A DNA stretch of 7,091 nucleotides from an uncultured Eubacteriales bacterium. GTDB taxonomy: Bacteria > Bacillota > Clostridia > Oscillospirales > Oscillospiraceae. The stretch lies in NCBI GenBank assembly GCA_900552725.1, contig USAT01000095.1:1-7091 (forward strand). The letters run 5' to 3'. This document shows positions 1-6,246 of the stretch, piece after piece. The translations under genes and the position numbers were made by a program. The stretch's first letter is position 1, and the number at the start of each line of letters is the position of its first letter. The notes under the pieces are model-generated. The model worked only from the letters and a program-made list of their open reading frames with translations, did no database searches and was not told where the DNA came from.

Positions 1-660
1 CGCATCATCATCGTGATGCCCGAGACCATGAGCGTGGAGCGCCGCCAGCTGATGAAGGCCTACGGCGCGGAGCTGGTGCTGACCGAGGGTGCCAAGGGCA
101 TGAAGGGCGCCATCGCCAAGGCTGACGAGTTGGCCAAAGAGATCCCCAACAGTTTCATCCCCGGCCAGTTCGTGAACCCCGCCAACCCTGCCGTCCACAA
201 GGCGACCACCGGCCCCGAGATCTGGGAGGATACCGATGGCAAGGTGGATATCTTCGTGGCGTGCGTCGGCACCGGCGGCACCGTTACCGGCACCGGTGAA
301 TATCTGAAGAGCCAGAACCCCAATGTAAAGGTGGTGGCCGTGGAGCCTGCGTCCTCTCCGGTGCTGAGCAAGGGCGTGGCGGGCAGCCACAAGATCCAGG
401 GCATCGGCGCAGGCTTTGTGCCCGACGTGCTGGACACCAAGGTGTATGACGAGATCATCCCCGTAGAGAACGAGGACGCCTTCGCCACCGGCAAGCTGAT
501 CGGCAAGAAGGAAGGCGTGCTGGTGGGCATCTCCTCCGGCGCCGCCGTGTGGGCCGCCATCCAGCTGGCGAAGCGGCCGGAGAACAAGGGCAAGACCATC
601 GTAGCCCTGCTGCCCGACACCGGCGACCGCTATCTCTCCACCCCGCTGTTTGCGGACTGA
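1..660 (+). CDS. cysK: Cysteine synthase A (O-acetylserine sulfhydrylase), 5'-truncated by the window edge
   Basis: Cytoplasmic PLP enzyme that makes L-cysteine from O-acetylserine and sulfide, the last step of cysteine synthesis. The frame is open from base 1, so 219 residues of a protein normally near 310 are present. The N-terminal part with the PLP lysine lies outside the window. Visible family marks are 'MSVERRQLMKAYGAELVLT' near fragment residue 10, the phosphate-binding loop GTGGT at 90-94, 'IQGIGAGFVP', the 'GISSGAA' segment at 176-182 that contacts the PLP ring, and the C-terminal 'KTIVALLPDTGDRYLSTPLF'. All are typical of CysK/CysM fold-type II enzymes and the end is intact (TGA at 658-660). 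The next gene is 255 bases downstream, past a strong hairpin, so co-transcription is uncertain. CysK rather than CysM is inferred from the 'LSTPLF' ending. Confidence 0.96.
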   Translation, partial: RIIIVMPETMSVERRQLMKAYGAELVLTEGAKGMKGAIAKADELAKEIPNSFIPGQFVNPANPAVHKATTGPEIWEDTDGKVDIFVACVGTGGTVTGTGEYLKSQNPNVKVVAVEPASSPVLSKGVAGSHKIQGIGAGFVPDVLDTKVYDEIIPVENEDAFATGKLIGKKEGVLVGISSGAAVWAAIQLAKRPENKGKTIVALLPDTGDRYLSTPLFAD

Positions 661-679
661 GGAGATCACAAGAACATAA

Positions 680-716
680 GCACGGAAGACTGCCTTTGAC
701 GGGCAGTCTCCCGTGC
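680..716. terminator. Strong hairpin downstream of cysK, without a U-tract
   Basis: Arms 680-694 and 702-716 pair as GCACGG/CCGTGC (6 bp) and AGACTGCC/GGCAGTCT (8 bp) with a single A/C mismatch at 686/710 and the loop TTTGACG. It begins 19 bases after the cysK stop, where a terminator is expected. No run of T follows on the + strand (GCTGATCGG), so it may act as a 3' stabiliser or a non-canonical terminator. I see no convincing promoter in the rest of the spacer (717-900). Confidence 0.55.
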
Positions 717-915
717 GCTGATCGGTCAAACGATTCTGGAAATGCAGTCCAGCAAGGTCATGGAGTAAGTGGGGCAAAGTATTCAACTTCTTACTGTACG
801 GAAATTGAATTTTAGAAAGGATGCCGAGCTTTGCGGAATGGATAAAGTTTGGACGCTTTAGACCCGCTTCACATTCTCAACGATCAAAAATCTTACAGCA
901 AAGGAGACACAGACT

Positions 916-2091
916 ATGCAGAAGCTCTCTGAACGAACTGCCAGCTTTACCGACTCTGTCATCCGCCGGATGACGCGGATCTCTCTTCAATATGACGCGG
1001 TGAACCTGTCCCAGGGCTTTCCGGATTTTGAACCGCCCAAGGAGATCCTTGACCGTCTGGCGCAGGTGGCCCACGAGGACTATCACCAGTATTCCATCAC
1101 CTGGGGCGCGCAGGCTTTCCGAGAGGCGCTGGCCGCCAAGCAGTCCCATTACATGGGCCGTACCATCGACCCCAACAGCGAGATCGTCACCACCTGCGGC
1201 AGCACGGAGGCCATGATGGCTGCCATGATGACCGTGACGAATCCCGGCGACAAGGTGGTGATCTTCTCCCCGTTCTATGAAAACTACGGCGCGGACACCA
1301 TTCTCTCCGGCGCGGAGCCTATCTATGTACCGCTGGTGCCGCCGGATTTCCACTTTGATGCCAATGTGCTGGAGGACGCCTTTCGCCAGCACCCCAAGGC
1401 GCTGGTGCTGTGCAACCCCTCCAACCCCTGCGGCAAGGTCTTTACCCGTGCGGAGCTGGAGACCATCGCGGCACTGGCTGCCAAGTACGATGTGTATGTC
1501 ATCACCGACGAGGTCTATGAACACATCGTCTACGCTCCCCACAAGCACACCTATTTTGCCACGCTGCCCGGCATGTGGGAGCGGACCATCTCCTGCTCCT
1601 CCCTCTCCAAGACCTACTCCATCACCGGCTGGCGTCTGGGGTACATCATTGCCCCGGCGGAGATCATCGACCGGGCGAAAAAGGTACACGATTTCCTGAC
1701 CGTGGGCGCGGCGGCTCCCCTGCAGGAGGCTGTGATCCCGGGCCTGAAATTCGGGCAGGACTACTACGACGATTTTCTGGCCAAATATACCCACAAGAAG
1801 GAGCTGTTCCTCAAGGGGCTGGACGATCTGCACATCGTCCACAACGATCCGGAGGGTGCGTACTATGTGCTGATGGACGTTTCTGAATTCGGCTACGACA
1901 GCGATCTGAAATTCTGCGAGGATCTGGCCCGGCTGGTGGGCGTGGGCGCCGTGCCCGGCTCCAGCTTCTTCCGTGAGCCGGTGAACCACCTCATCCGCTT
2001 CCACTTCGCCAAGAAGGATGAGACGCTTCTGGAGGCACTGAACCGTCTGGAAGGCCTGCGGGCAAAAATTCCTTCCCGGAAAAAGAGTTAA
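916..2091 (+). CDS. Class I/II PLP-dependent aminotransferase, 'NLSQGFPDF' (methionine/glutamine/kynurenine transaminase-like) subgroup
   Basis: Fold-type I aminotransferase, 391 residues, full length for the family, cytoplasmic. ATG at 916 follows AAGGAG (901-906) by 9 bases. Visible motifs: 'VNLSQGFPDFEPP' near residue 29; 'STEAM' at 96-100 (PLP phosphate region); 'NPSNPCGK' at 167-174, with N170 the usual contact to the PLP hydroxyl; 'TDEVYE' at 197-202, with D198 facing the pyridine nitrogen and Y201; 'SLSKTYSITGWRLGY' with K232 as the Schiff-base lysine; and R361 in 'IRFHF', the substrate carboxylate anchor. The 'NLSQGFPDF' opening is typical of the YbdL/kynurenine transaminase branch, which accepts methionine, glutamine or aromatic amino acids. 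A general aspartate/aromatic aminotransferase remains possible. Upstream cysK and the MetK relic 12 bases downstream make a sulfur amino acid substrate an attractive guess, but the sequence does not prove it. Confidence 0.93.
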   Translation: MQKLSERTASFTDSVIRRMTRISLQYDAVNLSQGFPDFEPPKEILDRLAQVAHEDYHQYSITWGAQAFREALAAKQSHYMGRTIDPNSEIVTTCGSTEAMMAAMMTVTNPGDKVVIFSPFYENYGADTILSGAEPIYVPLVPPDFHFDANVLEDAFRQHPKALVLCNPSNPCGKVFTRAELETIAALAAKYDVYVITDEVYEHIVYAPHKHTYFATLPGMWERTISCSSLSKTYSITGWRLGYIIAPAEIIDRAKKVHDFLTVGAAAPLQEAVIPGLKFGQDYYDDFLAKYTHKKELFLKGLDDLHIVHNDPEGAYYVLMDVSEFGYDSDLKFCEDLARLVGVGAVPGSSFFREPVNHLIRFHFAKKDETLLEALNRLEGLRAKIPSRKKS

Positions 2092-2103
2092 AAGGACAAG
2101 TCT

Positions 2104-2421
2104 ATGATGGATCTCAAACGGGAAGCCTTGAAGGAGGATACATATATTCTCATCAACCCTGCCGGCCGGTTTGCCATCAGCGGTCCGGCCGGAGACAGCC
2201 GCCTCACAGGACGAAAGATCGTTGTCGATACCTATGGCGGCGGTGCTTTTTCCGGGAAGGATCCGACAAAGGCAGACCGCTCCGCCGCTTATGCCGCGGG
2301 ATATGTGGCAAAAAATATCGTCGCTGCGGGAGCTGACGCGAAAAGAAAGCATCTTCGCCGGATCTTCTTCCGGCCCGGCATTGGCTGCGGCCAAGAAGTT
2401 TGCGCTTGCAGCCAACAATAA
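2104..2421 (+). pseudogene. Relic of S-adenosylmethionine synthetase (MetK), internal fragment with in-frame deletion and foreign tail
   Basis: The ORF encodes 105 residues, and residues 12-76 are clearly an internal MetK segment: 'LINPAGRFAISGPAGDSRL', 'TGRKIVVDTYGG', 'GAFSGKDPTKADRSAAYAA' and 'YVAKNIVAAG'. Intact MetK is 380-400 residues; this covers roughly its residues 225-290. The N-terminal ATP/methionine-binding part and the C-terminal third are missing. Where the family has YGGxARHGGGAF, this has YGGGAF, so six residues (18 bases) are gone next to the ATP/phosphate-binding GGGAFSGKD loop. After residue 76 the frame no longer resembles MetK. It follows the aminotransferase stop by 12 bases, and AAGGA (2092-2096) stands 7 bases before the ATG, so it may still be translated as a passenger peptide. 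It cannot be an active SAM synthetase. A functional copy presumably lies elsewhere. Confidence 0.85.
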
Positions 2422-2422
2422 A
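2330..2422 (+). pseudogene. Fragment resembling the C-terminal part of a cystathionine beta-synthase/cysteine synthase family enzyme
   Basis: In the frame beginning at base 2330, offset from the MetK relic frame, 31 codons read ELTRKESIFAGSSSGPALAA and then a Lys/Ala-rich helix ending NNK. Family members of the fold-type II PLP enzymes have 'xLxRxEGxxxGGSSGxALAAA' at this place, and the cysK gene in this window has the matching 'GVLVGISSGAAVWAA'. MetK similarity stops at the same point (about 2330), so the two pieces appear fused end to end with a frame change. No start codon or ribosome site belongs to this frame, and it runs into the terminator stem. An amidase 'SSSG' signature is an alternative reading. 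The family call rests on a short stretch only. Confidence 0.5.
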
Positions 2423-2464
2423 CCGCCCCGGCGCAGTTTTATGCTGCGCCGGGGCGGTTTATTG
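2416..2464. terminator. Bidirectional intrinsic terminator, perfect 21-bp stem
   Basis: Bases 2416-2436 pair without mismatch with 2444-2464, leaving the 7-base loop TTTTATG. The core CCGCCCCGGCGCAG is GC-only apart from one A, and it is flanked by AAA on the left and TTTATT on the right, so each strand has a short U-tract. It lies between the + strand aminotransferase/MetK-relic unit and the convergent sulfatase gene (stop at 2565), fitting a shared terminator. The TAA that ends the MetK-relic ORF (2419-2421) lies in the left arm. Confidence 0.88.
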
Positions 2465-2564
2465 CGTGGGATGCCAATGCAGTTTGGGGATTTATGCGGG
2501 GTTGGTATTCACCTATTATCCTGTGGGCACTTGCGCTTATGGTCGATAAAAGCAAAACGCTGCT

Positions 2565-5225
2565 TTATGTTCCGCTTCCCAGATCCAGCTCGTAGGTACA
2601 CAGGTAGAACAGGAACGACGTCATCTGATAGCGGCTGATGTGGGTGTCATAGGCCGCCAGCAGCTCGCCCAGCTCGCTGTCACGGGTGGTGATGTCCCGC
2701 TCGTCGCACCACAGCATGGCCTTGACGACCTCGCCGCTGAGCAGGGGATTTTCCCGCATGGTCTGCCGCAGCAGCTCCTGATCCATGCTGGTGTCGATGC
2801 CGGCCAGGGCAGCGTAGCGGTAGATGATCAGACAGGCCGTCTGATAGTCCATGTTGTCGTCATAGGCGGTGTGCAGGTCGTTCCGGCGGATCAGCCTCGT
2901 CTGATAGGCCCAGCACACGGCGTCGTAGTAGGGGCAGGCGGAACCGTTGAAATCTTCACTCTCATAATCCGGCGGCAGAGCGGTGCTGTCCGTCTCCGGC
3001 CGCTGGGCGATGCGGTACAGCACATCCACAAATTCGCCCAGCTTTGCCGTGACCTTTCCGCCGAAGGTGTCCGGCGTCTCCGGGTCGATATACCCATTGC
3101 GGTACATATAGAGGACGCTGGCCTGGTTGAAGATGCCCGTGATGTCCGTAAACACCACCGTATCCTCCAGGCTGCCGCCGCTGGACGCCTTGCCGAAGAC
3201 GTGGGCATAGTAGTCACTGTTGACGATGTTGCTGGACATCTGGAACTTATTGTCCACATAGAGCCGGTAGGCCTCCAGCTGCTCGTCGGAGACAGTGATG
3301 CTCTCGTCGGCGGGGATCACCGTCTCCGTACCGGCGTCATATCGGAAGGCCTTCGTCAGGAAGGACTTGTCCGACAGTATCGCCATGTGGATGCCGTTGG
3401 ACAGCACGTCGGCGCCCGCCAGCAGCCGGGAATCGTAGTCCACGCCGAACAGGTTCAGCAGCGTGGGCAGGATGTCCGCCGTGGAGCAGTATTCGTCCAC
3501 CACAATATTCTCGGAGAGGCCGGGCACGTAGCAGATGAAGCTGTTGCGGTACTTCTCGAAGGTGGTGTCCAGGGTTTGGCCTGCCAGCTCGTTATACTCC
3601 TCCTCCGTCAGGCCGTAGGGGTAGTGGTCGTTGGTCAGCACGATGCAGGTCTTATTGGCCACGCCCGCCTGCTCCAGCCGCTCCATCAGATAGGTCAGCG
3701 CGTTCTCCAGCTCCAGATTGCAGGCGATGTACGCCTTCACCGGCTCGGAGTAGGGCAGGTCTCTTACCGCGTCCCGGTTCTTATCGCTCATGGCGTTGTC
3801 CCAGTTGTACTGGTAGTGGCCGCTGAAGGTCATGTAATAGGCGTGGAAGGGCTCCTTGCTGCTGAGATAGTCGTCCACCGAGGCCTCCATCATCTCCAGA
3901 TCGGAGGAGGGCCAGTCGATCTTCATGTCCAGCCCGGAGTCCGCCGCCTTAAAGGTATAGCCCATGTTTGCGTGGGTGATGTTCCGGTTGTAGAAATCGC
4001 CGATGTAGTCGTGATAGCCCCAGGTCTGATAGCCCTTGTCCTTCAGGGCGTTGCCCAGGCAGAAGGGCAGGTAGTTGGTGCCCGCCACGTTGAAGCTGGA
4101 ATCCGTCTTGGTGCGGGACATGTCGGGATAGAGGCCCATGCACATAGTGTACTCGCCGTTGGTGGTGACGGACTGGAAGGTGCCGTAGTAATTATCGAAG
4201 ATAATGCCCGTGTGGGACAGCTTGTACAGGGTGGGCGTCAGCTCCTCGCTGATGAACCAGGGGCAGAAGCTCTCGGCGCAGATGGTGATCAGGTTGTAGT
4301 CCTGTAAAAGCCCGGTATAGCTGTTCTTCCGGGTGGGGACCACCTGCGCCAGATATTCGTCCGTGGTCTTGCACATGGCATCGTCCGTGGACTCTGCCAG
4401 CTTCGGGAAGTCGATGCTCTCGATCACGTTATAGGAATTGCTGCTGTAGAGCTGCCTGGTGGCCGTGCCCAGGGAGGACGGCGTGATGGTAAAGCTGCCG
4501 CCGTTGCCGAAGAGCATATAGCGGAGCTCCTGGGCCGTGGTGGCCAGCATGCCCACGTTTTTGAAGCTGCTGTCGGTGGAGGTGTTCACATTGGTGAAGA
4601 TCTTGTACACGGAGAAGGGCTTGTTCCGCCCGGCGTACATGATCCCCGCCGTCACCAGCAGCAGCGTCAGCAGCACGCCCAGCGTGGCCAGCGCCTGCTT
4701 CCAGCCCAGCCGCACCCGCAGCACCTTCCGCAGGGCGAGCCCCAGGATCATCGCCGCCAGCGGTACCAGCAGCAGAAGGATGGCCGCCAGATTCTTGCCG
4801 ATGCCGTACAGGATCTGGGAGCTGAAGTTGACGATGACGTTCTCGCCCATGCTGACCTGGCTGATGGGCATGAAGTTGCCGAAGATGCCGTGATAGACCA
4901 GCTGCACCTCGGCAAACAGCACCTGCGCCGCTACAAGGACCGCGCCCACGATCTGCCGCAGGATACGGGGCAGGTATGAGGTCAGCAGGGAAAAGACCAC
5001 GCCGCCCAGCAGGGCGAACAGGATGGGGTAGACGATCCGCTTATCCAGCGAGCGATAGACGCACAGGTGCAGGCACAGCTCCACATACACGCTGGTGCAG
5101 CAGAACAGCAGCAGGCTGCTGCCCCACGATTTCCACAGGCCGCGGCGCAGAGTCTGCGCCGTCTCAGACGCCTCATGAGGCGTCTGATGGAGGTTCGATA
5201 TCTCATTGGGTTTGGTTTTCAGCAT
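2565..5225 (-). CDS. Membrane-anchored sulfatase-fold enzyme of the LTA synthase / phosphoglycerol transferase superfamily with C-terminal SLH-like repeats
   Basis: The 886-residue protein is longer than the usual 600-680 of LtaS-type enzymes, which transfer phosphoglycerol (or related phospho-alcohols) to cell-envelope glycopolymers on the outer face of the membrane. Five membrane helices lie near residues 37-55, 64-84, 91-111, 146-165 and 176-197, followed by an extracellular linker and the catalytic domain at about 310-610. Matches to the LtaS metal/active site are E318 in 'ICAES', T354 in 'TTNGEY' (nucleophile position), R414 in 'FYNR', H470 in 'SGHYQY', and D533-H534 in 'TNDHYPYG'. Residues about 690-880 read as three degenerate SLH units: 'VFTDITGIFNQASVLYMYRN', 'YYDAVCWAYQ' ending 'IYRYAALAG', and a last one with 'SRYQMTSFLFYL'. 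ATG at 5225 follows AGGAG by 6 bases. A promoter is at 5296-5324. The exact substrate is unknown. Confidence 0.9.
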   Translation of the reverse strand: MLKTKPNEISNLHQTPHEASETAQTLRRGLWKSWGSSLLLFCCTSVYVELCLHLCVYRSLDKRIVYPILFALLGGVVFSLLTSYLPRILRQIVGAVLVAAQVLFAEVQLVYHGIFGNFMPISQVSMGENVIVNFSSQILYGIGKNLAAILLLLVPLAAMILGLALRKVLRVRLGWKQALATLGVLLTLLLVTAGIMYAGRNKPFSVYKIFTNVNTSTDSSFKNVGMLATTAQELRYMLFGNGGSFTITPSSLGTATRQLYSSNSYNVIESIDFPKLAESTDDAMCKTTDEYLAQVVPTRKNSYTGLLQDYNLITICAESFCPWFISEELTPTLYKLSHTGIIFDNYYGTFQSVTTNGEYTMCMGLYPDMSRTKTDSSFNVAGTNYLPFCLGNALKDKGYQTWGYHDYIGDFYNRNITHANMGYTFKAADSGLDMKIDWPSSDLEMMEASVDDYLSSKEPFHAYYMTFSGHYQYNWDNAMSDKNRDAVRDLPYSEPVKAYIACNLELENALTYLMERLEQAGVANKTCIVLTNDHYPYGLTEEEYNELAGQTLDTTFEKYRNSFICYVPGLSENIVVDEYCSTADILPTLLNLFGVDYDSRLLAGADVLSNGIHMAILSDKSFLTKAFRYDAGTETVIPADESITVSDEQLEAYRLYVDNKFQMSSNIVNSDYYAHVFGKASSGGSLEDTVVFTDITGIFNQASVLYMYRNGYIDPETPDTFGGKVTAKLGEFVDVLYRIAQRPETDSTALPPDYESEDFNGSACPYYDAVCWAYQTRLIRRNDLHTAYDDNMDYQTACLIIYRYAALAGIDTSMDQELLRQTMRENPLLSGEVVKAMLWCDERDITTRDSELGELLAAYDTHISRYQMTSFLFYLCTYELDLGSGT
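5144..5160. repeat. Inverted repeat (8 + 1 + 8) inside the 5' end of the sulfatase gene
   Basis: GGCGCAGA and TCTGCGCC flank a single central base, giving a perfect dyad. It falls on about codons 22-27 of the sulfatase CDS, before the first membrane helix, and is only 3 bp from the palindrome at 5164-5187. In mRNA it could fold as a 6-7 bp GC-rich stem with a small loop. Confidence 0.85.
5164..5187. repeat. Perfect 24-bp palindrome inside the 5' end of the sulfatase gene
   Basis: The half-site TCAGACGCCTCA is followed directly by its reverse complement, so the sequence reads the same on both strands for 24 bases. It covers codons 13-21 of the sulfatase CDS (the cytoplasmic tail). In mRNA it would form a 10-bp stem with CATG as the loop, starting about 36 bases after the start codon. 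It could be a translation-modulating hairpin, a protein-binding operator, or a small palindromic insertion that kept the frame. Confidence 0.9.
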
Positions 5226-5247
5226 ATATGTCTCCTACCGAGAGTAT

Positions 5248-5264
5248 CCCTCTAAAAAAGAGGG
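5248..5264 (-). other. Small hairpin in the sulfatase 5' leader
   Basis: CCCTCT and AGAGGG enclose a 5-base A/T loop, lying 23-39 bases upstream of the sulfatase ATG and just before the ribosome site. The stem is only 6 bp, so a regulatory role is speculative. Confidence 0.4.
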
Positions 5265-5295
5265 CGAAATTTGTGTGAATTTAGACGCGAGGCAT

Positions 5296-5324
5296 ATCAT
5301 ACTGCATTTATTGAGAAAAAGCAA
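5296..5324 (-). promoter_or_regulatory. SigmaA-type promoter for the sulfatase gene
   Basis: On the - strand, TTGCTT (5324-5319) and TATGAT (5301-5296) stand 17 bases apart. The -10 matches TATAAT at five of six positions; the -35 keeps only TTG. The predicted transcription start is near 5289, giving a leader of about 64 bases that holds the small hairpin and the ribosome site. The surrounding AT-rich stretch supports the call. Confidence 0.55.
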
Positions 5325-5412
5325 TGATTCCCATGAAAAATTCAAGAAAGATTTACAGTCGGGTTTTGTCATCTCAAACCGAAAATGAACAAAACCTGCA
5401 CAGGCACAATAC

Positions 5413-5431
5413 AAAAGCCGTGCTGTACGGC
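5413..5431 (-). terminator. Short intrinsic terminator after the lipoprotein gene
   Basis: On the - strand GCCGT-ACAGC-ACGGC is followed by TTTTGT, a 5-bp stem plus U-tract, located 38 bases past the lipoprotein stop. The stem is short, so termination may be partial and some readthrough into the sulfatase gene is possible. Confidence 0.5.
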
Positions 5432-5468
5432 GTGGAAAATCAGGAAGAGCATCGTTTCGGGGAGGTGC

Positions 5469-6227
5469 TTATTGGCTGACGCCATCCAGCGCCAGCACCT
5501 GCTCATAAGAATCCGCGCCGGCGATAGAGCCGATAGGCAGCACCACATGGAGCTTCCCTGTACCATCGGCGTATGTACGGACGTCCCTATTGATGTTCTC
5601 GTCGGACAGCGTCCAGTCGCGGCGCTCCGTCAGGAACTCGTCGGTATCACCGCCTGCAATCGCTCCGTATTGACTGTCAAACTTTGCGGCAGCGGCTCGA
5701 CGCACAGCCTCCAGGAAAGCCGCTTCATCCACATGCATTACCTTCAGCAAATCCGCTGTGGCGAGCTGCTGGCCGGTGGCGATGTCATACAGATAGACGT
5801 TATAGCTGTTTATATCGGCATCCCAACCGCAGGAGACAACCAGAGACAGGATGTTTTCATACTGATATGACTCCCATGCCGCATAGAAGCAGGACAGGCT
5901 AACCTTATCCGAGACATTTTCAAGCACGCCATTCACGATAGGGCTGTATTCATCGGAGATAGCCTTGTTGATGGCTTCTGCACCCTGTGTATCGGCCACG
6001 ATTTGAGGTACACGGTAGGTAAAATGGCCACTGTTGCCCACGCCGTCGGTATAGTCGAAGGCCTCATTATACAGTTCCGTGATTTGGGGAGCTTCATAAG
6101 ACGTGTCGGGCGTTTCGGCCTGATTATCATTCTGTGTGTTGGTATCCACCGGATCGGGTGTCGTGCCGCAAGCGGCCAGTGCGAAAAGCATTGCTGCGGT
6201 CAGCAGCATGGTCAAAAACTTTTTCAT
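5469..6227 (-). CDS. Predicted lipoprotein with RsiV/DUF3298-like extracellular domain
   Basis: The protein has 252 residues. ATG at 6227 is chosen because it starts a clear lipoprotein signal (MKK, hydrophobic 4-17, lipobox LAAC with C20 as the lipidated cysteine) and is preceded by AAGGAG (6237-6242) at 9 bases. A longer in-frame start at 6272 would put 15 charged residues before the signal and is less likely. Residues 21-45 are an Asp/Thr/Asn/Glu-rich linker. The rest has the pattern of DUF4163/DUF3298 domains as in RsiV and PdaC: 'FTYRVPQI' followed by 'AEAINKAI' near residue 80, then 'SYNVYLYDIATGQQLATADL' near residue 150, with a helix and a C-terminal beta segment 'KLHVVLPIGS'. Such domains sit outside the membrane and, in RsiV, bind lysozyme. 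Here there is no membrane-spanning anti-sigma part and no sigma factor gene nearby, so its role is open. Base composition is less GC-rich than the neighbours. Confidence 0.82.
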   Translation of the reverse strand: MKKFLTMLLTAAMLFALAACGTTPDPVDTNTQNDNQAETPDTSYEAPQITELYNEAFDYTDGVGNSGHFTYRVPQIVADTQGAEAINKAISDEYSPIVNGVLENVSDKVSLSCFYAAWESYQYENILSLVVSCGWDADINSYNVYLYDIATGQQLATADLLKVMHVDEAAFLEAVRRAAAAKFDSQYGAIAGGDTDEFLTERRDWTLSDENINRDVRTYADGTGKLHVVLPIGSIAGADSYEQVLALDGVSQ

Positions 6228-6246
6228 ACGAATATTCTCCTTCCGC

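Noticed and set aside
781..810. ATTCAA/TTGAAT dyad in the spacer before the aminotransferase as an operator or promoter
   Set aside because: Only 6 bp per arm with an 18-base gap in AT-rich DNA, and no matching -10/-35 pair at suitable spacing.
821..960. Small + strand ORF from ATG 821 overlapping the aminotransferase start
   Set aside because: No spaced ribosome site, Arg/Ser-rich out-of-frame reading into the aminotransferase, no recognisable family.
877..2418. 513-codon open frame on the - strand opposite the aminotransferase
   Set aside because: It is antisense to a gene with all catalytic motifs, has no recognisable domains, and arises from GC-rich third positions of the + strand gene.
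2640..4307. 555-codon open frame on the + strand opposite the sulfatase
   Set aside because: It mirrors the sulfatase coding region, is Val/Gly/His-rich without domains, and has no ribosome site. A GC-bias shadow.
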